A stretch of 14,191 bases of DNA from an uncultured Oscillospiraceae bacterium (GTDB taxonomy: Bacteria > Bacillota > Clostridia > Oscillospirales > Acutalibacteraceae): NCBI GenBank assembly GCA_958354085.1, contig CATWUX010000047.1:1-14191 (forward strand), given 5' to 3'. Shown here piece after piece: positions 5,583-12,673 of the stretch (position 1 is its first letter; each line of letters starts with the position of its first letter). The translations under genes and the position numbers were made by a program. Under the pieces are notes generated by a model. The model made no database searches and had not been told where the DNA came from. It saw only the letters and a list, made by a program, of their open reading frames with translations.

Positions 5583-7295
5583 TTAGCCTTGCTTTTTCTT
5601 CGTCAGCACGATACCGGCACCGGCAACAGCGGTCAAGCCGAGCAGAGCGGGGACAACCGGGAAAGCTGCACCGGTGGAGGGGGATTCATTGGAGCCGCCG
5701 GTCGTCGCGGTCGCGCCCTCGCCGACATAGGTCAGGCGAACCTGATCCAGGAACAGCGTCCACGCCACATCGTTGAGCAGCGTAATCTTGACCTCTTCCG
5801 TGTCCGCGGGCAGCGCATTTTTCAGGGAGACGGCTACAGTCGAAAACGTGGCATTACCCGTGATCGCGACCGGCTCCGCTGCCTGCAGCTCGACTTGTGT
5901 AAACGTATCCGAACCGCTGGCGCGCACTTCTACCTTGACGTCACGATCCAGCTCAAAGAAGCCGTTCGCCATCTGCAGGGAAAGCGCAAAATCCGAAATG
6001 GTGTTGCCGCTCATCTTATAGGAAACATACTCCGCCGCCGCGCTCTTCTTACCAAGCACGGACAGGTGGGTCTCCGCGTGATCCGCAAACAGATCCCAGC
6101 CCTCCGACTTATCCGACATTTTATCGTTTGTGGTAAAATCATCGACGAATTCCGTGGTGGTTGCTTCCGGCTTTGTGGTCGTGGCGGCGGTCGACGCTTC
6201 GGTCGAAGTCGTGGTCACGGCCGGTTCCTCGACAGTGGTTGTGGTTGTCGGTTCTTGAGTCGTTGTGGTGGTAGGCTCTTGACTTGTTGTGGTGGTCGGA
6301 GCAGCAGCCCCCTCAACGTAGGTCAGTTCGACTTTGTTGAGGAACAACGTATAGCCGATCGGATTTTTCAGCGTGAACTTGACTTCCTCTACATTCGATG
6401 CCAAATCTTTGGGTGTCAGCGCCACATTTTTAAAGTTGTCATTCTTTGTATCGGTGACGGCGCCTTCCGTCCATTCCACGTCGGTAAACGTATCCGAACC
6501 TGCCAGGCGAACTGCCATTCCCAATTCTCCCGTCAAATTTTTAAATCCGGCATGATAGGTTACCGTGAGCGTGAAGGCTGAAATAACTTTACCGTCTTTT
6601 TTGTAAGTGATAGACCGCGGGGTGCTGTCGTTCGGCTTGCCGATGACAGACTCGTGATGCTCCGCATGATCAGGAAAAATCTCCAACCCGTCCGACTTGC
6701 TGGATACCTTGCTCAGATCGGTCAGATCATCCACAAAGCTCTCCGCTGCCGGCGCCGCCTCGTCATAGGTCAACTCGACTTTGTTGAGGAACAACGTATA
6801 GCCGATCGGATTTTTCAGCGTGAACTTGACTTCCTCTACATTCGATGCCAAATCTTTGGGTGTCAGCGCCACATTTTTAAAGTTGTCATTCTTTGTATCG
6901 GTGACGGCGCCTTCCGTCCATTCCACGTCGGTAAACGTATCCGAACCTGCCAGGCGAACTGCCATTCCCAATTCTCCCGTCAAATTTTTAAATCCGGCAT
7001 GATAGGTTACCGTGAGCGTGAAGGCTGAAATAACTTTACCGTCTTTTTTGTAAGTGATAGACCGCGGGGTGCTGTCGTTCGGCTTGCCGATGACAGACTC
7101 GTGATGCTCCGCATGATCAGGAAAAATCTCCAACCCGTCCGACTTGCTGGATACCTTGCTTAGATCGGTCAGATCATCGACAAAGCTCTCCGACGCAGCC
7201 GCTGCTTGAAACAAGCCTGCACAGAGGATGGTAACCAACAGTGAGCAAACTGCCAGTATAGCGAACAGTCTTTTGGACAAAAAATGCCGTTTCAT
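5583..7295 (-). CDS. Secreted repeat protein with predicted cell-wall anchor, possible glycan binder
   Basis: This 570-residue exported protein has a signal peptide (about 1-34: basic start, hydrophobic core, AAAA end). Two almost identical beta-rich domains follow (about 36-173 and 185-322), then a Thr/Pro/Glu-rich linker (about 323-381) with TTTTT blocks, and a third, divergent copy (382-523). Each domain opens with FVDD and closes with a strand such as LFLNKVELTY, a pattern resembling jelly-roll carbohydrate-binding modules; that function is inferred. The C-terminus has SPSTG (538-542), a hydrophobic stretch and a KKK tail, as in sortase substrates; a sortase of the type that accepts (S/P)PxTG in Clostridioides difficile would be needed, and none is in the window. 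AAGGAG (plus-strand positions 7305-7310) lies 9 bases before the ATG. It is the last gene of the minus-strand locus, 67 bp after the TIM-barrel gene. No catalytic motif is seen. Confidence 0.87.
   Translation of the reverse strand: MKRHFLSKRLFAILAVCSLLVTILCAGLFQAAAASESFVDDLTDLSKVSSKSDGLEIFPDHAEHHESVIGKPNDSTPRSITYKKDGKVISAFTLTVTYHAGFKNLTGELGMAVRLAGSDTFTDVEWTEGAVTDTKNDNFKNVALTPKDLASNVEEVKFTLKNPIGYTLFLNKVELTYDEAAPAAESFVDDLTDLSKVSSKSDGLEIFPDHAEHHESVIGKPNDSTPRSITYKKDGKVISAFTLTVTYHAGFKNLTGELGMAVRLAGSDTFTDVEWTEGAVTDTKNDNFKNVALTPKDLASNVEEVKFTLKNPIGYTLFLNKVELTYVEGAAAPTTTTSQEPTTTTTQEPTTTTTVEEPAVTTTSTEASTAATTTKPEATTTEFVDDFTTNDKMSDKSEGWDLFADHAETHLSVLGKKSAAAEYVSYKMSGNTISDFALSLQMANGFFELDRDVKVEVRASGSDTFTQVELQAAEPVAITGNATFSTVAVSLKNALPADTEEVKITLLNDVAWTLFLDQVRLTYVGEGATATTGGSNESPSTGAAFPVVPALLGLTAVAGAGIVLTKKKQG
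6153..6329 (-). repeat. Threonine-rich low-complexity linker within the surface protein
   Basis: This coding stretch holds short, imperfect repeats encoding TTTTSQEP, TTTTTQEP and TTTTTVEEP blocks, then a more mixed Thr/Ala region. Such linkers in surface proteins are extended and often glycosylated, and they hold binding domains away from the wall. The short repeats could expand or contract by slippage. Confidence 0.8.
6330..6745. repeat. Tandem duplication, copy encoding domain 2 of the surface protein
   Basis: This 416-bp segment matches 6777-7192 with only two differences seen by eye (C at 6714 versus T at 7161; C at 6732 versus G at 7179). Both are silent (Leu and Val codons). The period is 447 bp, which keeps the reading frame at 149 codons per unit; the 31 bp between copies encode a variable Ala/Pro linker. 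Confidence 0.95.
6777..7192. repeat. Tandem duplication, copy encoding domain 1 of the surface protein
   Basis: This is the partner of 6330-6745 and encodes the first, signal-proximal domain. Near-identity even at silent positions means a recent duplication or ongoing gene conversion. The third domain of the same protein (382-523) is much more divergent, so it represents an older duplication. Confidence 0.95.
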
Positions 7296-7362
7296 AATCG
7301 TTGACTCCTTTCTTTCCTAAAACGAGTTGTCCCGCCTTGCTTCTGCACAACGCCGACAAAAT

Positions 7363-8643
7363 TCATATTTTGCCAACAACGCTTTGATAATACGCTTGAT
7401 AATCGGTATAGACCTGCTCGGTATCCTCGCGGCCAAGTCCCATACGATGCCCCGGCTCGTTCATCAAGCCGGTGTACTGATAGCCATACACCTGTTCGAG
7501 CATATCGTAGCAATGAATTTCCTTGATCAGATTCTCGCACGTCTTGGGCGCGAGTCCCTCGTCGAACGGGAACGCGAAGATTTCCATATCCACCCAGAAA
7601 TGCGTACCGGTCTCTGCGCACATTTCCGCAATCTGCGGAATATTGTTTTCGCTGCGCGCGAACGCGAACGGGATCATGATATCCAGATTCTCCAGAATCG
7701 GCCGCCATTCCTTGCGGTACCAATCCATATGGATGTTATTGGGCGCCAGCGCCACCGGCTTTGTCGGTGTCAGCTCGTGCACGAATTGCTTGTATTCACG
7801 GAAGAACGCGGCGATGTCGTGATGCTTCTCGTCCGGAACCGGATCGTAACCATAATACAGCGCCCCCATGATCTCCTCCGATATGTACCAGCCATAGAAG
7901 GATTTGTGGTGGCCGTACCGTTCGTGCAATTCGCGTGTGACACGCTTATGCCATTCCAACGATTCAGGCGAAAAATCGAACCATGCATACAGCCCAACGC
8001 CGGGGAACACCGCCATATCGCACTCGTCCGCCGCGGTCAGGATTGCCTCGATGGGATCCTGCGCTTTGATCGGCACGCGTCCGGGATACAGCGTGCTGTC
8101 GTAAAACGCGCGGCCATCATAGGTGTCCGCCGTCATGTCGTGCTGGTGCACATAGCGGGCGCTGTCAAACACATTCTGAATCAGCACGCTGGTCACGCCG
8201 ATCTTGTGCATGGAATACACCTGCTGTTTCCAGCCGTCGTCATCCAGCTCCCGCAAGGCGGGGTTAAAATGCCGCGCTTCATCGTCGCTCCAGTGATAGA
8301 TGCTCACCCAGCAGCCGTCCAGCAGGCAGGTCGAATGTACATCGGAATGCACAATCTCATAGTCCTGTTCCAGCGTTTCCAACGCCTGTCCATCCGCCGT
8401 CAAAAAGGTAATGCACAGCGTAAATTTGCCGATCAGCCCGGCCGTGTCCGGATAGATCTTGTTGAGCGCCAATCCGGCTGTGATCGGGAAGCTGCCGCAA
8501 TCACGCACGCTGCCGTCCGCCCGCACGGCCTGTACCCGAACCTGCTGCGCCTCCTGTGATGCAAGCCGAAGCTCCAGCCGCCCGTTTTCCGAAACGCGCC
8601 GCGCAGGTACCGGCGTACAATACTGTTGTTTCATAAATGTCAA
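7363..8643 (-). CDS. DUF4434-like TIM-barrel protein, putative cytoplasmic glycoside hydrolase
   Basis: This 426-residue protein has an N-terminal beta-sandwich-like region (about 1-105) and a TIM-barrel-like region (about 106-400). It resembles the DUF4434 group of the glycosidase TIM-barrel clan: an opening strand GCWVSIYHW (110-118), then QVYSMHKIGVTSVLIQNVF (141-159), DMAVFPGVGLY (209-219), FYGWYISEE (249-257) and FWVDMEIFAF (349-358). Glu256/Glu257 after strand four and Glu354 late in the barrel are candidate acid/base and nucleophile, by analogy with retaining glycosidases. There is no signal peptide, so it should act in the cytoplasm on imported sugar. The start is uncertain: TTG 8643 lies 6 bases after AAAGG, whereas in-frame ATG 8634 lies 15 bases away. 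It follows the binding-protein gene across a stable stem-loop. Family placement is by recognised pattern only; the substrate is unknown. Confidence 0.75.
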   Translation of the reverse strand: MTFMKQQYCTPVPARRVSENGRLELRLASQEAQQVRVQAVRADGSVRDCGSFPITAGLALNKIYPDTAGLIGKFTLCITFLTADGQALETLEQDYEIVHSDVHSTCLLDGCWVSIYHWSDDEARHFNPALRELDDDGWKQQVYSMHKIGVTSVLIQNVFDSARYVHQHDMTADTYDGRAFYDSTLYPGRVPIKAQDPIEAILTAADECDMAVFPGVGLYAWFDFSPESLEWHKRVTRELHERYGHHKSFYGWYISEEIMGALYYGYDPVPDEKHHDIAAFFREYKQFVHELTPTKPVALAPNNIHMDWYRKEWRPILENLDIMIPFAFARSENNIPQIAEMCAETGTHFWVDMEIFAFPFDEGLAPKTCENLIKEIHCYDMLEQVYGYQYTGLMNEPGHRMGLGREDTEQVYTDYQAYYQSVVGKI

Positions 8644-8648
8644 ACCAT

Positions 8649-8694
8649 GCCTTTCCCCTTCCCACTCCTCCGGCTGTGCCGGAGGAGTGGGAAG
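8649..8694 (-). promoter_or_regulatory. 16-bp perfect stem-loop abutting the ribosome binding site of the TIM-barrel gene
   Basis: Bases 8658-8673 and 8679-8694 are perfect complements (16 bp, GC-rich) around the 5-base loop CTGTG. On the minus strand the stem is followed by GGGGAAAGG, not a T tract, so it is not a classic terminator in either direction. Its 3' arm contains GGAGGAG, and the presumed ribosome binding site begins right at the base of the stem. It may stabilise the upstream binding-protein mRNA or damp expression of the downstream gene. Confidence 0.8.
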
Positions 8695-8720
8695 TCAAAC
8701 AAATATAGTCAATATCGTGC

Positions 8721-10043
8721 TTATTTCAGCAAGGCGTTGGCATCGTCCACCATCTTTTGATAAGTGGTCTCATACTGCGCCAGCTTTTGGTTGATGTCTT
8801 CGCCGTTGCGCACATCGTACAGCAGATAAAATGCGCCGAAGCCCTTCTCCAGAATACCGTCGGTATAGGACGGGATATACGCGCTCTTAGCCAACGTGTC
8901 ATACAGCTCCTGACTGCCCGGCATCAGCTTCGCCGCGTCCTCCTCGCCTTTCTTTTCCAGTTCATCCAGAATCATGTCGATGAGTTTGCCCGCGCTGTAC
9001 GGGGATTTCGAGCCATTGGAAATTGCAAAGCCGGAGGAATGGCCGAAATTCTTGCCTTCCTTGTTGTCCGGGCCGACCGGGAACGGCGCCACACCGAAAT
9101 CAAATTTGACTGTGCCGTCTGCTTTCAGCTTTGAGAATACGGCTTCTTCATAGCTGTATGCGCCGTGCATAGCCGCTTTGCCCTTCAGGAATTTGTTCTG
9201 GCCGGTCACATATCCGTTGCCGCAGATCTTGTTCTTCTTGAAAATATCCTGTACCATTTCCAAGGTGTTGCGCATCTCGGACGTTTTGATGTTCAGGACA
9301 TATTTCCCGTTTTCAAATTTTACCGCGGAAGCCAGATTGGTCGCCTGAAACACCTCATCAAACATGTTTTCAAGGCCGGCGATACCCGCTTCGTCATCCT
9401 GACAGGTACGCGCGATTTCCACGAAGGAATCCCATGTCCAGCTGCCGGCCTTATACCGGTTCATCGGTTCATCCTCATCATAACCGTTGGCGGACAAGAT
9501 GTCCTTGTTGTAATACAGCACATAAGGCGTCACCGACACGCCGGCCGCATAATACTTGCCGTCAAATTTTACGAACGTATCCATCGCCGACAGATTCAGC
9601 TTGGCGCGTCCCAGATCCACATAGTCGTTGACCGGCAGAAGATAATTTTTCTGATACATGCCCAGATACTGATCGACTGTAATCGCAAACACATCGACCG
9701 GTTCTTTTGCCGCGATCTGCGCCGCTACTTTTTCGCTCCACAGCTGCTCGCCGACCGCCTGCACGATCTCGACTGTTTTTCCGTATTTTTGTTCAAACGC
9801 TTTTACAGCGGCATTATACGCCGCGTTGTTGACGCCGCTTTCCTCTTTTCCGTCGTAACCGGGAATGAGAATGCTGACCTTGCCGGTTTCCGCCTTGATC
9901 TTCTCATCGGTGTTGAACGAAGAGCCGGAGCTGGGCGTGCCGGACGAAGAGGACGCGGGATCTTTGGTACCGCAGCCCGCCAGCGGAAGTGCCAGCAAAG
10001 AGGCCGCCATGATTGCCGTAAGCCATCTGGTTGTCTGTTTCAT
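8721..10043 (-). CDS. Sugar-binding lipoprotein of an ABC importer (family 1 solute-binding protein)
   Basis: This 440-residue protein has a lipoprotein signal peptide ending in LPLAGC with the lipidated Cys at 24, then a Ser/Gly-rich spacer (about 27-45) and a two-lobed solute-binding domain. Family features include an initial beta strand (KVSILIPGYDG), the AFEQKYGKTVEIV segment, DVFAITVDQYLGMY, the hinge strand YAAGVSVTPYVLYYNKDIL, and SWTWDSFVEIARTC, all typical of binding proteins for oligosaccharides (CUT1 type). It would capture sugar at the outer membrane face and hand it to the permeases encoded at 12674-14191. The ATG is preceded by AGGAGG (plus-strand 10051-10056) at 7 bases, the best ribosome binding site of the locus. 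It lies 46 bp after the cytoplasmic enzyme paralogue. The sugar is unknown. Confidence 0.92.
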   Translation of the reverse strand: MKQTTRWLTAIMAASLLALPLAGCGTKDPASSSSGTPSSGSSFNTDEKIKAETGKVSILIPGYDGKEESGVNNAAYNAAVKAFEQKYGKTVEIVQAVGEQLWSEKVAAQIAAKEPVDVFAITVDQYLGMYQKNYLLPVNDYVDLGRAKLNLSAMDTFVKFDGKYYAAGVSVTPYVLYYNKDILSANGYDEDEPMNRYKAGSWTWDSFVEIARTCQDDEAGIAGLENMFDEVFQATNLASAVKFENGKYVLNIKTSEMRNTLEMVQDIFKKNKICGNGYVTGQNKFLKGKAAMHGAYSYEEAVFSKLKADGTVKFDFGVAPFPVGPDNKEGKNFGHSSGFAISNGSKSPYSAGKLIDMILDELEKKGEEDAAKLMPGSQELYDTLAKSAYIPSYTDGILEKGFGAFYLLYDVRNGEDINQKLAQYETTYQKMVDDANALLK

Positions 10044-10089
10044 AAAAATTCCTCCTGTTAATGTATAATTTAAGCGAACACCGCTTTAG

Positions 10090-11178
10090 TCAACCCCACA
10101 GCTTGTGCGCCGCCAGAGCGACCTGCGCACAGTCTGCATTGTACGCCGGGAAGGGATGCCCGGTTTCGATGAACCGAACGCGATAGGTTTCGAGGAAGCG
10201 CTCCATCCGCTGTGTATCGCCCATATAGGCGGCGGTATACGGGATCAATCCGTTGAGGAATGGCGCCAGCTTCTCACCGCGCAGCTCCACCCAATCCGCA
10301 TCCTCGCCGGAATAGTGGACATTGAAGGTGTCATACAAGTATCGTGCGCGGGGATGCTCCGGCGGCAGCAGCCCCATCACTATCGGGAACAGCTGCGCCA
10401 GCGCGTCGGGATAGAACTTGTCCCAATCCAGCACTTCGGGGAAACGCTGCCGCACGTCTGTCGCACCAACCGCGTAGCATTGGGCATTTTCGTCCCAGAG
10501 GATCGTTTCGATCGCCTCAAAAATCGTTGTTTTGTATTGCGGAATCTCCTCCAGCCGATTCTGTGCGAGCTCCTTCTCCACACCGCTCGCATCATAAAGG
10601 CCATACAGCTTTTCCGCCGCAGTCAGGCCCTTGTACACTTCGCAGTTGTCCATCAGGTATTTGGCGTGATAGTCCGGCTTTGCCCACGTCAGGCCGTTGT
10701 CCAGCGTGCAAAGCATTGCGCGGTAGATGCGGTGTACCTCCGGCGCATGGCGCAGAATGTACGCGGTGTCGCCGGTCGTGCGGCCGTATTCCCACAGCAA
10801 CTCCAAAAACAGTCCCGCATAGGAATCGGTCGAATCATAAGACAGTGTGCCGGTGTTTGAATCGTGGAGGATCTCCTCCGTCACGCTGCCGTCCGGCTGC
10901 AAGGTCAGCTCGTAATCATAGATCGTGCCGTCCTCGCCGTTATAATCGGCTTCGGCGGTATTGAGATGGCGGAAATGCCAATCCAGATAGCCGCGCACGC
11001 AGCCGCCATAAACCTCCGGCTTCAGCAGCAGCGCAAGGCCGGCAAATTCGGAAAAGTACGGACACACCTTGCTTTTGTCCCCCGCCTTGTTCAGCGGGAA
11101 CATAGGGAACGCGCCGTTTGCTGTCTGAAGCCCGGCCAGCCAGGCCAGAATGGGATCGACATACGGCGTAATGTCCAT
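10090..11178 (-). CDS. Cytoplasmic paralogue of a predicted alpha/alpha-barrel sugar-processing enzyme
   Basis: This 362-residue protein has no signal peptide or membrane segment. It is mostly helical, and its repeated helical-pair pattern suggests an (alpha/alpha)-barrel as in six-hairpin glycosidases. It shares its whole length with the mature part of the lipoprotein encoded upstream. Shared blocks are NGAFPM (21-26), DWHFRHLNTAEADYNGEDG (66-84) with TIYDY, YDSTDSYAGLFLELLW (114-129), the TGD.AYI segment (135-141), and AKPDYHAKYLMDNCEVYKG (166-184). Conserved Asp/Glu residues in these blocks are candidate catalytic or sugar-binding residues, which is inferred. It would act inside the cell on imported oligosaccharides. 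AAGGAGG (plus-strand 11187-11193) lies 8 bases before the ATG, and only 21 bp separate it from the upstream gene. I cannot assign a glycoside hydrolase family or substrate. Confidence 0.85.
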   Translation of the reverse strand: MDITPYVDPILAWLAGLQTANGAFPMFPLNKAGDKSKVCPYFSEFAGLALLLKPEVYGGCVRGYLDWHFRHLNTAEADYNGEDGTIYDYELTLQPDGSVTEEILHDSNTGTLSYDSTDSYAGLFLELLWEYGRTTGDTAYILRHAPEVHRIYRAMLCTLDNGLTWAKPDYHAKYLMDNCEVYKGLTAAEKLYGLYDASGVEKELAQNRLEEIPQYKTTIFEAIETILWDENAQCYAVGATDVRQRFPEVLDWDKFYPDALAQLFPIVMGLLPPEHPRARYLYDTFNVHYSGEDADWVELRGEKLAPFLNGLIPYTAAYMGDTQRMERFLETYRVRFIETGHPFPAYNADCAQVALAAHKLWG

Positions 11179-11199
11179 GAGAACCGCCTCCTTATCTTG

Positions 11200-12597
11200 T
11201 CATCCGAGCGCCGACAGCTTCTCGACCATAATCGCTGCTGCCATGCAAGCCTTGCCGGCGTCAGCATTATACAGCGGGTAGGCATGATTTTTCATGACCT
11301 TGCGATACATCGTCATGTAGTTTTTGACGCGGACGTCGTCGCCCATTATCGCCGCAACATGCACCAAACTGCCCCAGTAGAAAGAGTCCGGAATACTCAT
11401 GTGATCCCAGTCTTTTTTAGACTCGCCGGTGGAATAGTGGCTGTTAAAATCGCTGTACAGCTTTTGCGCCCGCGCATCCGTCGGCTTGAGCAGACCGGAG
11501 GCGATAACAAACAGCTGCGCCGTTGCGCTGGGATAGAAATTGCCCCAGCTGAACGTATAATTCGGTTCGCCGTCCATACCCAGCGCCGGATAGTAATAGC
11601 CGTCATCCTCGTTCCACATTAACTTTTCGATCTGCCGGGCAACCTCGGTATAGCTGGCTTTCAGCTTGGAAAGCGTTGCCGATGCGCCGGATTTTTGAGG
11701 CACGAGCACTTTTTCATACAAGTTGATCGCGTCACCGATGCCCTCCCATACCTCACAGTTGTCCATGAGATATTTGACCGGATAATCCGGCTTTGCCGTG
11801 GTCAGGCCATCGTACATGGTGGCATACAGCGCGCCGACAATACGCTCGATATCACTGTAATGATTGACAATGTATGCCTTATCCCCGGTTTTCTCATAAT
11901 ACTTCCACAGCACCATCAGGAAGGTAGCGGCATAGGAATCGGTGGAATCATACTCTTTTTTCCCATTGAGGATGAGAATGTCCTCTTGGACGACATTGCC
12001 GCCACTGACCTTGATGTGATAATCGTAAATCGTACCATCCACGCCGTTATAGTCGGTTTCGGCGGTGTTGAGATGGCTGAAATGCCAGTCCATATACCGT
12101 TTGACCGCGGGGATGTGCTTCTTATCGCCGTCCAGAATCGCCAGTGCGCCGAAATCCGCAAAATACGGATTCATTTTGACAGTGCCGTCCTTCACCGGCG
12201 TCATCGGAAACGCGCCGTTAGGCAAAATCATATCCGCCAACCATTGCGTTTCGATCTCGACGATCTCTTTATAGAACGCCAGATCCTCTTTGACCGTATC
12301 CGGATCCGTCGGGCGGGTGGGGAGCGAGGTCGGCGCATTGGTCGCACTGCCGGTTGTAACCGCGCTGGTGGAACCGTTTTCGCCGCCGTGGCTGCCGGTC
12401 GATCCGCTTTCGCTTCCGGTCGATCCGTTTTCCGTTGCGGAAGATTCACCGGTCGCCACCTGCGAACCGCCGGACGAGCCCTCGGAGCCGGCAGACGAGG
12501 ACGGATCCTGCGAACCGCCGCAAGCGGCCATCAGAGACGCCGTCAAGGCAGCCGCGGCCGCCAGAGCCAAACCTCGAAACAGAGCGTTTACTTTCAT
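11200..12597 (-). CDS. Lipoprotein paralogue of the predicted alpha/alpha-barrel enzyme, surface-exposed
   Basis: This 465-residue protein starts at ATG 12597, chosen because the lipoprotein signal peptide begins there and ends in SLMAAC with Cys26; AAAGGA lies 12 bases upstream, a somewhat long gap. A Ser/Gly/Thr-rich spacer (about 27-95) tethers the enzyme domain. That domain matches the cytoplasmic paralogue block by block: NGAFPM, PYFADFGALA, DWHFSHLNTAETDYNG (170-185), DGTIYDY (187-193), YDSTDSYA (216-223) and KPDYPVKYLMDNCEV (269-283). The likely fold is an (alpha/alpha)-barrel, and the likely role is cleavage or remodelling of an extracellular glycan before uptake. It lies between the permease genes and the cytoplasmic copy, with 76 bp after the MalG-like gene. 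Enzymatic activity is inferred from fold and context; a purely binding role is possible. Confidence 0.85.
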   Translation of the reverse strand: MKVNALFRGLALAAAAALTASLMAACGGSQDPSSSAGSEGSSGGSQVATGESSATENGSTGSESGSTGSHGGENGSTSAVTTGSATNAPTSLPTRPTDPDTVKEDLAFYKEIVEIETQWLADMILPNGAFPMTPVKDGTVKMNPYFADFGALAILDGDKKHIPAVKRYMDWHFSHLNTAETDYNGVDGTIYDYHIKVSGGNVVQEDILILNGKKEYDSTDSYAATFLMVLWKYYEKTGDKAYIVNHYSDIERIVGALYATMYDGLTTAKPDYPVKYLMDNCEVWEGIGDAINLYEKVLVPQKSGASATLSKLKASYTEVARQIEKLMWNEDDGYYYPALGMDGEPNYTFSWGNFYPSATAQLFVIASGLLKPTDARAQKLYSDFNSHYSTGESKKDWDHMSIPDSFYWGSLVHVAAIMGDDVRVKNYMTMYRKVMKNHAYPLYNADAGKACMAAAIMVEKLSALG

Positions 12598-12673
12598 GTG
12601 TGAACCCATTCCTTTCGCATAAAGCCGAAGATATATACAGATGGTTTGCCAAATGGTGCCGCGCCAAAAACCG

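Noticed and set aside
6153..6329. Short repeats as a CRISPR array
   Set aside because: The units are coding Thr-rich codons in frame with the surface protein, of irregular length, and there are no unique spacers of even size.
5457..6581. Long plus-strand open frame through the terminator and opposite the surface-protein gene
   Set aside because: It crosses a perfect terminator palindrome, has an Arg/Gly-rich composition typical of antisense frames, and lacks a ribosome binding site. The minus-strand protein has a signal peptide and anchor.
7327..8559. Plus-strand open frame of about 410 codons opposite the TIM-barrel gene
   Set aside because: The His/Arg/Ile-rich composition is that of an antisense frame, and the minus-strand protein shows coherent TIM-barrel motifs.
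8658..8694. Stem-loop as a rho-independent terminator of the binding-protein gene
   Set aside because: Neither strand has a T tract after the stem; the minus strand continues with GGGGAAAGG. It is listed as a regulatory stem-loop instead.
9165..10061. Plus-strand open frame opposite the binding-lipoprotein gene
   Set aside because: The minus strand encodes an evident lipoprotein with lipobox and solute-binding motifs; the plus frame has no recognisable features.
10065..10093. Possible internal promoter for the binding-lipoprotein gene on the minus strand (TTGACT, 17 bp, AATTAT)
   Set aside because: The -35 box is good, but the -10 box matches at only 4 of 6 positions and the start point would leave the ribosome binding site almost at the 5' end. 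It was not strong enough to list as a feature.
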